The notes beneath the pieces were generated by a model. It saw only the letters and a program-made list of their open reading frames with translations, was not told the DNA's origin and did no database searches. Position numbers and translations under genes: made by a program. Positions 25,991-38,248 of a stretch of DNA of 64,000 nt are shown piece by piece (within the stretch, counting starts at the first letter, position 1; each line of letters starts with the position of its first letter). This DNA is from Patagioenas fasciata. Its lineage: Eukaryota > Chordata > Aves > Columbiformes > Columbidae. The stretch is taken from contig NC_092520.1 of NCBI RefSeq assembly GCF_037038585.1, positions 147,435,104-147,499,103 on the forward strand, read 5' to 3'.

Positions 25991-28900
25991 GAAGGCAAGG
26001 CAGCAGCTGAGGGTGACAGCAGCATGTACAGGGGCAGTACTTTCAACCAGGGCACAGTCCTAGGTCCTCACCAGCACCCAAACTCAGTGAGCAGAGCAGG
26101 GGTGCTGATACTAACAGGCCCCATCAATGGTTCACTGCTCAACACACAAATACAAGGTAATAAATCAGGTCCCAGGTCAAGCTAGGAAATCCAAACAATG
26201 GAACAGGAGCCCTTTGGAACCAGACTGGGAACAGAAACACCTGTGCTGTAGTTTAGGCCAGGACTGAAGGTGCATCCCTGAGCTTAAAGAGAAGTTCTGG
26301 AGCAACAGGCAAAGGGTGCAGTTTGGAGGGCATAGGTGGGGCTGTATGCAGTAATTACACCTGGTACACTGAGGGCTCTGAAGAAGTATCTTCAAAGACA
26401 GGAGATTCTCTGCCCTCTCTGGTTGCCCATTCTCATGCTGCACGAGTCTTAAGGGTAAATATGTTTTCATTTTAGAACTTTGTCCTTAAAATTGGCTGAA
26501 AGATTAAATTCTCTGCCTTTAATCCATGGGATCATAGATCACACAGCTGCCAGCTTGAACTTTTTGATGGTTCCAAAATGTCATTTTAGCCTAAAGATGG
26601 AGCTGGTATTTTCCTTTCATATTGGTCTTTGTGTGAACCTCTATAAATAGGAGAATAAGAGTGGGAAGGCAAGGGAGTTTTTTTTCGTTGTTATTTAGTA
26701 TAAATTGATTCCCAGGACTGATACATAGAGACCTGAGGTTTAACAGGATCTATAGGAGTAACAGCAGATTTTTCATTTCTTCATTGAAAATGTGCATATG
26801 GAACTATATTCTGTTCTCATCAACAGAGGTCTATTAAAGGTGCAGGCTGCATTCTCAGAAAGCTACCTAGATGGGTGGCTGAAGCTCAGTTAGCCACCAG
26901 AAATTCATCCAAAGGGAAAGTTCATTGGCTAAATGAAGAAATGGGGCAATTTCAGAAGTGACTTAAATTCTAGTCAAGTTTGCAGGCTAAAGCAAACAGA
27001 ATGAGATTTCATATATAAATGCAGTGATTCAGGTTTTGTTCCTATAGCTCCTTTTCTCAATAGAGGAAAGAGAACAGGGTAATTTTTAGTTCCTCAACAG
27101 CAGAGCAAGTAATACAGCAAAGGGGACTCAAGCTGTGCCACAGAGTATTAAGGAGCTCCGAATTTGTCGAGACCTTGCAGGGGACCAGGAATGCAAGACA
27201 GGTGAGCTGTTTAAGGCAATATAACTGATAATAAATAGTTCTGCAAAGAAAGATTAGGGGAAAAAGTCTGTCCAGGAAATGGAGAAAAAAGGAGAAGAAT
27301 AACAAAACCACATCATTTTGAGACAGAAAGATAATGAAGTGGTATTCAAAGATATTAAAACAGAGTGGAAGGAATTTTGAAGGCACATGTGTGGAAATTT
27401 ATCTTGGAAATTGTGAGGAGCATATCAGATCTGCAGAGGCACACAGGAAAAAAAAATAGAAATGTTTAAAGTACAAAGCCAACACCAAACAATATATGGA
27501 GAATAGACAGCTAGTAAGTATTGTGGCTTACATCATCAAGGACCAGAGATAAGTGGCATGTAGCTGGGATCAACCAGTACCTAGCTTCCAGCAAGCTGCA
27601 CTTTTATAGTCTGTGGTCATCGGTTCCTGTGAAACCTAGGACTGTTCACACTCAAAATTAGTCATCTGCTGCTGCAGATTGCTGAACTGGCCTGACTTAC
27701 AGCAGTAAAGACAGACACATGTAGAAGTAGTTTTAAGATTAGAGCATTAAGGAGCAGAGGGTGTAAAATAAGCAGAGTTAGTGAAACTCATTTTGGTATC
27801 AGTATTAGAGAAGAGGTGAAGGAGTCAAGACAGCCTATATCTCAGTGCAATAACAGGATTATTAAAGAGATTATAAAAAGAAACATGGGAAATCTAAAAC
27901 ATGAAATTAAAGAAGTGGAACTGAACCATAATAGAAGCTCTGGTAATTCTATGAGACCTGTACAGTTCCTGAGGAAAGGTGTTAGAGTTGAGCTCTGTTG
28001 GTATCTTCTACACTTGAAGAAAGGACACATTTATGACATACCTGCAGAGTTCAAGGTTTGTGAGTTCTCCACAGAAGTATGACAGAGTAATTTTCCTGAT
28101 GATATCCAGGATTGTATTCAAAAGGCATCTTTCTGATACAAACAAAAATATTTTCTCTTTGCTAGGTGGCTAAAGCTCTAAAATCTTGCAAACAGCTTAG
28201 CAATATCTTTGATCCTTGGTAAGTTGCTGAGAGCACCTTCAGCCCTTCCTTGAACATCTTTGATATCCTTCAGCCCCTTGTGTATCCTAGAGGCTCCAAT
28301 TTGTTGATCTCTCCCTTGTGCTGGGGTGTTCAAAACTGGACATAGCACACTTGATGTGGCCTCTCCAGTGCTAGCTACAAGGGAAATGATCACTTTCCTC
28401 GGTCCTTGAACAAGTCCATCTTGCTAATGCAGTCCAGTATGTACTTTGCCTTCCTAGCCACAACTACTAGTTTAGGTTCAGATCACTCTTCACCAGCATC
28501 ACCAGCCTCTTCTAAAAGCAAAGCTTCTCCCCAACTAGTCAGTGCCCAACCTGTATTTTTGCCAGGAATAATGTCTTCCCAGGGAAAGGGCTTTGCATTT
28601 GTTAATGCCAGACTGCATGAGAGTCCTGTCAATCCAATCTTCCAGCTTTCCAGGATCCATCTGGATGCCAGACCTACCCTCATTGTATCAGCTTTTCCTG
28701 AAATTTGTTGTTGTCAACTGTGAGCTTGTGAAGTCAGTGAAAGTAATTTGGAGCTAATGATAGATTCTTCCTCAGATGCTTACTATGCTTACCCAGAATG
28801 TTGTTTCTACTCTCCAAATTGTTATCCATTGTGATTTTGTACTATGTGTGGTCATCCCACATAGTACCCATATTAAAAAACAATATAAAAAAAGATGGGA

Positions 28901-31900
28901 TGGGTTTTTGCCAGAAAACACCTCATTCTTTAGCCTTGTATTTTTAACATCCACTTTTAAATCTGTGTATGGTTCTAGTTGTTTTGCTACTAATCCGTGA
29001 CTGTACGATACAGTTAAAATGACTGAAGCTTCCCTCCAAGGCAAAACCCAAAGACAAGGTGAGATCAGTAAACCAAGTTTTCATCTGGTTGATTACAATG
29101 GCCATTGGATAATATTTTTAAAGCCTGCAACTCCCATTTTCAGAAGGGAACTCACCTCTCCATGTCAAAATATCCTCTGCTCTCAGCACCACGGCTCCTT
29201 ATTACCAGTACCATTTTTCACACTGAAGTCTGGGAGCTGTTGAAGAGCTGCCTGTGAGTAACTAGAACATCAGTGCCCTCTCTCCAAATATTATGAAGAT
29301 TTGGAAGTTTCTCTGGTTCAAGATTGCCTCCTTCCTTGCCTTGAAATGTTATTTTCTGATACTTACTCTGATAAGAAAGTAGCAAATCTGAGCACAAAAT
29401 AAACGCTTTGTATTTAAGGTTGCAACCACCTTGTTATTTCTTCACCAGGCCTCGCAATGTAAGGTATTTGTTATGATGGCTTCTAACATATGGAAGATCA
29501 AGATCGGATTCCTAAAATATTCTGAAAACCAGTTATAGCTTTAACAGTGACTGCGGTTAAATATAAAACCAAAGTAATTTGTTCTATTAAAAAGTCAGAG
29601 TCTTATTTTTATCAAGTGATGTTATGAGGGCATGTTCTAAATCAGCCAAAAGCTCTTGTAGCAACAAGAGCTTCACTTCTGCAATTTTTAAGAGCCCAGT
29701 TAAGTTGGTGTGGCTTCTTTGTGTGTTTTGTTAGCACAGAATTCTTGCTCTGACACTGACCAGATCAGGCAGACTCTAGAAGATGAAACATTTGAAGAAG
29801 ACACAGGCAAGGGAAATGCAAGAGCTGAAGAACATAGCTGAGTTTATCTTTTGCCTGCAAAGATGAGTCTCATTTGGACAGGATCAGGTTGTGATGGGAA
29901 CACAGGACTAAGAAGTAAAACCACACATTTCATGCATTCATATAACACTTCCCCTCTTGACATCCCTCTCCATACTATCATGTACTTCTCCATATGCATT
30001 GGCCCAGTTTAAGATTACACTGCTAATGACGATATGCAACTATTCCAAGCATCCTCTAACCAGAATGTGTATTCCACGCAGGATTAAAGAATAGATTGTC
30101 TGATGCACACTAGACAGGCGGTATGGAGCAGGGTCAAGGCAAGCATGTAGCAGAGTTCTGAAATTTCCTTTTTGATCAAGCAAGTAGTGGGCATATGTTC
30201 ACAGCTGGAATGCGTGCTCAACTTACTTTAGTGGAGTTTCAGCATTGACCTTTTGCTGCATTCCTTCAGCAGCAGTAAAATGGTTCTGCTTAAGTAAACT
30301 GACATATACCACGTGCAAACCCAGCTGTCTTTTCCAGCCCACCATTTCTCCTACTGTTACAAAAAGCTTGAACGCATGGGAATGCTCTAATTTAATGTGT
30401 AATGACCTCTCGTGAAAATAATGTTGTAAGAAATAACTGTACTCATGGCACAATAAAATCCACCTTGAGAAACCAGTTTAAGAAATGCCCACAGGGGTGC
30501 CTGTTAACAGGTCCTGGATTGTTATGTTTTATTACTGCTTGGTTGACACAAACACAGGAGGTTAAAGCCTCTTACACCATCTCCTGCTGAATCCGGTTGC
30601 CATCTCCAGCTTGACCCATCTTTACCTCTTTTTTGTTACCTTGTGTTTGCCACCTTTGTTATTGTCCTGCTTTGTTTTTCTAAGTGTCTGGCAGGTCTGG
30701 CCTATGTATGATTCCACGGTAAAAATTAAGATGGTAGCAAGTAGGTGATCTGGCAGGCGGTTATTACTGGGTAGAATGCTTCTTTACAGAGCTATTCATG
30801 ATAGCGAGCACTGCCATTGGTGTGAGTCAACCCCAGGGAAACAGCCAGATTGCGCCCTTATAGTGTAGTGTTTCACTGCGTGCAGACCAAGGCTTTCCCA
30901 GGAGGTTTGCAATTCCAAGTACCCCTATTTACGAGATGCATTAAACTTCAGATATGTGGGGTTTGCTTTCAGAAAGTGCTGAATATCCTCCACCTGAAAG
31001 CCAACCTGCTTAAGCTGCCTTAGTTTGGATACTCAAAAGCGAAGACATTGCTTGGTGTTTGGATAGCCAGGAGAGACCTTTTTTCGTGTGCATGGCCTGA
31101 GCTTCCTGAATCACAACTGAATGCATCTTTCCCCATAAAAATGCAGAAAATACACAAATGACATGTATCCAGCATGTATTATAGGCAGCCCGCACTTCCA
31201 CATTCTTGGCACCTATTTTTGAAGGGACGGTGAAAACGCTGTTGAATGGAAAGGGCAGTCAGGAAAGATCCAAAGGTGCTTTTTTTTTTTTTTTTAGTCT
31301 TCTCATAGGAATGAAAGGGCTGTTTCCACTGCCCTGCTCAAATAAATAACTCAGCCTTGATTGAGTTTTCTTCCCACTGCCATGACATCAGCTGAAAGAT
31401 TATCACCTACTGCTGCTCATTGCTGTTGCCTTTCACTCAAATGAAGGTGGGTCAGTTTATACAGGACAACTGAGGAGCTCTTCTGACGCACGTTATTTTG
31501 CCTACAGAGGCTCAGGGAGCATTTTGGGGAGCGCTTCACCCACTGGAGGTGGCAACCTTCAGCAGAAAGGGCATCAGACAGGGTGACCAGCTGCAAGTAG
31601 TCGCCCTTCTCAGCAGGCAGAGCTGCAGCCAGAGGACCAGGAGACTTCAGAGCTCCCTCAATTCTTCAGTCTCCCTTAGGTAAGGCCCCCTGCCCACTCC
31701 CGAAGTGTTTGCTCCCCAGCACTTGCTCAGCACTGTAGTACTTCACTTGCCGTGGGCTGAATCCAGAGCCCACTCAGGCTCCTTGACAGCAGCAGAGGAG
31801 CATTAGTCACCCAGGAATAACAGCAGACAGCAGACTACGGAAGCATAATCTATTGTAGTCATAAAGAAATACTAAAGGGTACCTACAAAGGCCACTGGAC

Positions 31901-33401
31901 TCAGGCCCTTCTCTCAGGTCTGGATTTGTAACCCCAAACCCTTTTTTGAGGTTAAGCACCAAAGAGGAAGAAAGGTCAACCTGATTTTTTTCTGCCATGG
32001 CAGGAATGTCCTATATTTGCATATATTTGCCAGTACATAAGATTATCTCAATCTCTTTGATGCAGGAAACTCAGATTACAGGCCCGTTTCAGCCTGAAGA
32101 CATTTAAATCCAGCTCTCTCCTGAGAATGGCTTGACTGTCAAGGGAAAATAACATGTTAAAAAGCCAGGCTTGGATGGAATAACAGACGAATGAGTGAGA
32201 AACCACTGCTCTTCAGCGCATGTCCTGGAATCCAGGGAACATGTGGATGAGGCAAGTGTCCTCATTACATGGCAGACGTGTTACCAGTCTATCTGAAAGC
32301 CTTCTGTGAAGTCTAGTCAAAAGACTCAAAAAGACACCTAACCTGAGCTGGAAGTATTACGGAATGCTGAGGCTATTGTGGATAGAAGTAGAGTTAGGAA
32401 CAACACCCTTGACTCTGTAATCAGTCATGAAGATGACTCCTTGTTGTCATAAAATCTTATTAAAGTGGTACTTAAATGTAAGAATAACTCTATATTATGG
32501 GTACGTGGTACACTTGATATGTCTGCAGTTGGACAAATAACTTGTTTTCTGAATTAGGCGCCTTCACGGGTCTGCAGCATTGCAGTCATAAGTAAATCAG
32601 TTCTCTACCTTGATTTTACATTTTGTATATAGGGTGGGTCTTATTTATTTTAGCTCTGAGACAGATGAGCTGTAAGGTCTCCAACAGCACTAAAAGATGT
32701 CAGAGCTTTTGAAAGTCAGAGGTTTTCAGAGTGCTGGGAATTGCTGAATCCAGCCCAGATCCAGCCAAGGCTGCAGCAGCTCAGCACCCTCAGCTACAGA
32801 GAGTAGCAATGCTGAGCATGTGTTCTCAGTAGCCACAAAAATACACAATACGTAGGTACATATCTACGTGGCCAGTCCCACAGATCAACACAAGCAGACA
32901 ACACAGCACTCAGTAAAATGCAAACAGTGCCAATGGCCTCATTCTGCTGCCTTCCCTGACTGATTGGGAGGAAAGCCCATTAGTGGAAAATGTATGTGCA
33001 TGTATACATGAAGGTACAGGTACACATAAACATATACATACATATATAAGCTATATGTATCCTTCCAGTAACTGATGTGCTTTTAGACACTCTATCCAGT
33101 AACTTCCCCCCATCTTTGATCTCCCCTGCTGCTGGCACTTGGACATACCAGCCCCTGTGTCCTGCAGACCTCCTCGCACAGAAGAGAAGCTAGAAAATCT
33201 TCTTTCAGCAAATTCCCTACTATAAGCAAAAGTATACTGTTGTCTAAAGTGCGGTGTACACAGATAAAGAATCGACATGACTGAAAGCCCCTTCTTTTAA
33301 ACTCTTTATATGTGAATACACTTAACAAGCTCTGCATGTCACAAAGATTTTTAAAAAATTAACACAGTTCCTTTAGTTGTAATTTAGGCATGAGATCATG
33401 C
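25991..33401. other. Intergenic, with one old CR1-like fragment
   Basis: Except for the CR1-like piece at 28.2-28.7 kb, a poly-T run at about 31,281-31,296 and a TA-rich patch near 33,000-33,060, nothing is recognised. Confidence 0.55.
28200..28710 (-). mobile_element. Old CR1-like LINE fragment, reverse orientation
   Basis: Order and wording match a reverse-oriented CR1 ORF2: ggtgttcaaaactggacat, gtggcctctccagtgctag, atgcagtccagtatgtactt, gcattt-gttaatgcc, and catctggatgcc. Frames over it are shadows. Heavily decayed; the right boundary is approximate. Confidence 0.6.
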
Positions 33402-33520
33402 TATCATAGAAATGTTGGTTGGAAGGAGCCTCTGGAAGTCGTCTAGTTCAACCTCCCACTTGAAGTGGGACTCTTGCCAATTCTAGAAAAGATCAGACCA
33501 TGGCTGACCTTCATGCTGTG
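33402..33520 (-). mobile_element. CR1-like 3' end fragment, reverse orientation
   Basis: Reads atcatagaaatgttggttgg then aaggagcctctggaagtcgt and ctagttcaacctccc, as in the reversed CR1 3' terminus. Lies 140 bp before the CT tract. Confidence 0.65.
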
Positions 33521-33657
33521 TATCTAGCCGTAGAGAGATATCCATCTAACTGAACATATGATTACTATAGGGCTAAGAATAATTCTCTGACTAGGGGGAT
33601 GTTTAAAATACACTGGATGGTATCTGATCAAATTTATTGGAAATTTATTTTGCAATG

Positions 33658-34002
33658 GATCTTTCTTTCTCTCTCTTTCTTTCTCTTTCTCTCTTTCTCT
33701 TTCTCTCTTTTTTCTCTCTTTCTCTTTCTCTCTTTCTTTTTTCTCTCTTTCTCTCTTTCTTTCTTTCTCTCTTTCTTTCTCTCTCTCTTTCTCTCTTTTT
33801 CTTTCTTTCTCTCTTTCTCTCTCTCTTTATTTCTCTCTTTCTCTTTCTCTCTCTCTTTCTCGCTTTCTTTCTCTCTCTCTCTTTCTCTCTTTCTCTTTCT
33901 CTTTCTCTCCTTCTTTCTCTCTCTCTCTTTCTCTCCTTCTTTCTTTCTTCCTGCCTTTCTTTCTGCCTTTCTTTTTGTCCTTTTTCTCCTTCTTTCCGTC
34001 TT
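33658..34002. repeat. CT-rich (polypyrimidine) microsatellite, about 345 bp
   Basis: Mixed (CTTT)n and (CT)n on the plus strand, nearly pure pyrimidine for about 290 bp, broken by only a few purines before fraying after 33,950 (gcctttctttctgcc). The minus strand is GA-rich. The 126-150-codon frames over it (Ser/Phe/Leu or Lys/Arg/Glu only) are artefacts. Confidence 0.97.
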
Positions 34003-34740
34003 TCTGTATTTTTTTAAATAGCAAGTTAAATGTTCAGAGCTTTCTCTTCTTCTGCAGAGGCCTGGACTTGGAGAAAACATGAACATCTGAAGAGCATTAC
34101 TGATGTAAATGAAATGTGTAAGGGTCTGTTGTTTCTTTTTTCATTAGATTTACATGACCTACACCAATACACTGCTAACAAGGGAGCTTTGGGAAATATA
34201 TATTTGCATGGTGAAGAGCTGTGTATATTATTACTGAAAAACCGTCTGCCCACTGCTGGTTTAAGTATATTATGACACTTACCCAGCACTCTTGCACTGC
34301 ATATCTCAATTTTGCAAGAGTGAGTTTCATAATCCATGGTTTTCAAATTAAGAAGTTGAGAGGGGATATTTTGGCTAAACATGTCATGAGTTACTGTTGA
34401 CACTGAGGAACTGAGTTTTGTTCTTCTGATGCTCAGTCTGAATTTTGAGCCTTTAGATCTGTCTGCTAGACAGTCTTTTGTTTAGAAGAGTTGCAAAGCT
34501 TTGATGCCTTGCATATTTTGCACACATTCATCTTCTTATTTAACCGTTACATGCTGCTAGAGATATGCTGGGAAGTGAAATCTTGGGCCCACTGCAACAA
34601 ATAGCAGAACTCTCACAAAGTTCAGTAGGGCCAGTATTTAACATTACTTTGTCATAAAAAGCCCCGAATTTGGCTTAGGCATGCAACTGAGCGGAGGAGA
34701 TCATAAAGTCAGCCTGAATAATGACATCTAGCAAAGATCA

Positions 34741-34882
34741 TATAATCATAGCATCATAGAATGGTTTGGGTTGGAAGGGGCCTTAAAGATCACCTAGTTC
34801 CAATCCCCCTGTCATGGGCAGGGACATCTTCCACTGCACATGGTTGATCAAAGCCCCATTGAACCTTGAACACCGAGCAAAG
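34741..34882 (-). mobile_element. CR1 LINE 3' end fragment, reverse orientation
   Basis: tcatagcatcatagaatgg, tttgggttggaaggggcctt, aaagatcacctagttccaat: a clear reversed CR1 3' terminus, well preserved and therefore younger than most others here. Confidence 0.9.
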
Positions 34883-37800
34883 AAATTCAAACAGGTGGAC
34901 AGAGATTTTCTAGGAAGTGTCTGGAAAGATTAATCTCTGGCTTCATCACTTGCATCACATTAAGCAAAAATTACTTGCAAGCATTCTCTTAGAGTTGGTG
35001 TGAGTCATTCTCTTGAATATAGAATATGTTATTCTAAGTTATACTGAGTAATTCAGTTGATCAGCAGAGAGTTTTCTTCACTATGTTTTTCTATATTTTT
35101 GAGGGGGGAAAGCCTATTAAATTCCCCTAGATAATATTGTATGTATGTCAGAATTAAGACAGGGTCATGAACTGAACTGTAGTTAATCTGATAGCTTGGA
35201 GATAATAGTCATGACAGAATAACTGAGCTATTCCAGTTCAAAATCTGCTGTTTTCAGGGGGAGAGAGTGTGACTGCTTATGTACGTTGGTCTGGCTAGAA
35301 GACCCTCATAATGGTCTTTTTTCTGCTATGGGACTGCAATTACAAGTAATTAGCTTCAATTGACACATGGGTGCTGGTGTTTTCTCCTGAGGCCTTATCA
35401 GAGTTTGGGCACACTACTTTCACCACCACAGGCCATGATTGGTCATGCTTTTGGCTAGAGAGGCATAAAAGACTAAGGTTGTGAGGAAAGCCTGGCCAGA
35501 CAGAAATCCATTTAATAATTAAGGGGTCCAATCTCCTAGGATTTGATCTAGAGAACTCCAGTGTTCTCAAGTCACTGGCTTTTCATTTTCACTAATTCCA
35601 GTAGCCTTTGAGTTAGGACTTGGGTGTCCTGAAGTATGCGATTTGCTCTCTTCTCACAGAACTTAGTGTCCTGCAAATAGTGAATGAAATGTTAAAACCA
35701 ACTAACTAACAAACACAAAAGCAACAAGCAAGTTTCCTTTCTTCTCAGGGTGCCTGTGGTGGGGTTGAGTTGAAACTAAGGCTGACAACAAAGTTATGGG
35801 AACAAGAGGTGGCCTCTGTGTTTCACAGGGGGGAAGGTTTCTCCTATCTGTGCATGACAGAACATCCCATCCACTGTCCAGATGATTACCTTTTTCTACA
35901 TCCTGATAATGTTCCCAGTCAGTAAAGTTTTCCTGATCAACTACATGTTATCTCTTTGTCATTCATCCTACCATTTTATCTCTTCATAAGTCATCCTATC
36001 ACTATCTGGCCCACAGTTTGTAGATTTAGTGCTAACAACAAAACCAAAAAGTCTGCCGGCAGTCTTCTGTGCAACTGCTGACAATTTATCATTCCATCAC
36101 TTGAGTCCTTCCATTTTTAAATCAACTTAGTAGAATGAATTGTTCAATCCAATGACAGGAGCTTTAAAAGGACTAGATCATTTGAAAGGCAGGGAGGTTT
36201 CACTTTCCTGGGTGCTGGGTACTTCAGAAAGAGGTAGCTAGTTCCCATTAAGTCTCTGGTAATCAGAACTGTACTGCTGTGATCACTTGTGTGCCATATG
36301 CTGAACATTCAGAGTTTTTATGCCACTCGTGTTGAGTGCTACATCCATCACTCAGCTTTGTCATCTCTGTTGGGACTCGTGATAATTGCCAGCTACCAAG
36401 TGATTTAGAAACACAACAGATAGGAAATATGTTATGGGGAAACTGCCTTCCTTGATGACTCCAGAGCACATCCATTGTGAAAGGCAGAACTGAAGCAGCA
36501 GTGGCCCAATCTGAACAGCAAATTCCATCTACTGAAACAGCAGAAAATGACACTAGTAAAAGCATCTGCATCAAGGAAAGCACGATATCCTTCATTGCTA
36601 GGTGGCACTTCCCTGTTTGAAGGTTTCAAAGTCAAGTGGACCTCAGAAAGATGCAGCAATTTCCAACAATTTATTTTTATCTGTAGTTCACATGTCTTAA
36701 CAGGAAGGCTTCATAAACAGGGCTGAGAAGGACTAGCTATCAATGCAAGAGTGGTCTGTACCATTTTGCATGTAGCAACATCAGCTTGAAAGAGTTGCCC
36801 ATAATTTATGGACTGCTTGAAAGAAAGAACCACTTCCATGGGCAGGGAGAATTGCCTGAAACGGCTAAAAACATTTCCAAGATAACAACTGGTGGTCAGG
36901 CAGCGGTTTCCAAACAACTACTCAACAGAAGCACTCACATCCTCTTGTGTAGCTGCTCAAACTTGAGGCCAAGCTCCTGTCACTGACCCACTGCAATTTC
37001 CACCTTTTGTTGGTGAGCAAGGGAAGATTCATTTCTCAAAAAAAGGAGGCTTGGCTGGCTTGCGCTGGTAGGATTTCCGCTGCGGAAATAGGCACACCGA
37101 AAACCGATAACGTGGATGCTGCACGCACGAGGTGTGGCGGAAGGAAGCAGGCCCCTGTTTGTGGAGTGATGCTATTTCTGCCAGGATTTAAAAGTGTTCT
37201 TTGGAACAAAGTTGAAATAGTCACTATAAATGACTTGCATGAGTGAATACAGAGCATTTTGGAGGATTATAATTTATGCCGGGCAGGAGCTGTTATGGTT
37301 CAGTTTAAGGCACTTAAAATAAGTCTTTTGGGAGACAACCAAACCAGCTTCAACTCTGGTAACTTCCCAGTTCAAGACACTCCTAAATATATATGCAGAG
37401 GGTCCACTCCTGCCCATGAGCCAAGGACCTTGAACCCCTGTTGAAACCACTAGGTTTCAAAGATGCTCTGATGTTATTTGGCACTGTTATAAATGAACCA
37501 ATGCTCATTAGGAAAAAGCTGACAATGTCATGTAGCACATAACTCTCTTCACCTTTTATCCAAACCTGAATTAATATAACTAAAGGATTTCATCTCCCAA
37601 GGTTTTGCCTTTCACAGAAACTATGTTTGGAAGGAATGGGGAGTTTTCTCCATGGCATGCTGCTTCATACAGATTTAAAACCAACCAACACATTAAGCCA
37701 ACTGGGATCAAACCATGTCTGTCTTGATCCAGATGGTCATGCATGTGCTTCCCAAAGATGGAACAGCAGGAGGGAGAAACCTATCCATTTCAGCTGAGCA

Positions 37801-38024
37801 ATCAGAAAGGCAGACATGAAGCCTGTCTTGCCATCTCTCAGGCATCTTAAGAGTTCTTTATAACACAAAGGCACAGCTGTATCCTCCTGTCATTTTGTAA
37901 ATTAGACAGTGGATATCTCTCCATTCTCAGATAAATTTTTGTACTTTATTACATATTTTTCTTTGCTCAGTTTTATCCCTGTTAGTTAAAACCTTTCTTG
38001 GAACATGCAGTAAAAACCCGCCTC

Positions 38025-38110
38025 CTCTTTAATCTTTGCACCCTTTAAATATTTACGGATGGTTTTCATATTCCCCTTCAGATGTCATTTAGCCAGTGTT
38101 ACTCTGTATC
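38025..38110 (-). mobile_element. Possible ancient CR1/L3-like fragment
   Basis: gcaccctttaaatatttacg followed by ttcatattccccttcag resembles the reversed 3' part of old amniote CR1/L3 elements. Short and diverged; could be chance. Confidence 0.3.
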
Positions 38111-38145
38111 TCTTCAAACTTAGCACCCTTGGAAGGGCACACAAG

Positions 38146-38248
38146 GCCAAATTCTGCTCTCAGTTACATCCGTGCAATTTTGGAGTAAGTCAGTGAACTT
38201 CAGTAGAGTTTGAATTTACACCAGCAAAATGCAGAGCAAAAGGTGACT
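38146..38248. repeat. Palindromic amniote interspersed repeat (MITE-like)
   Basis: Starts ggccaaattctgctctcagt and ends near aaaatgcagagcaaaagg, a degraded inverted copy of the start, with ttggagtaagtcagtgaact and gaatttacaccagc between. I know this palindromic unit as a frequent dispersed repeat of reptile and bird genomes, but cannot name its family with certainty. Confidence 0.4.

Noticed and set aside
33599-34086. Open frames of 126-150 codons on both strands with Ser/Phe/Leu or Lys/Arg/Glu repeats
   Set aside because: They are translations of the CT microsatellite and contain no other information.
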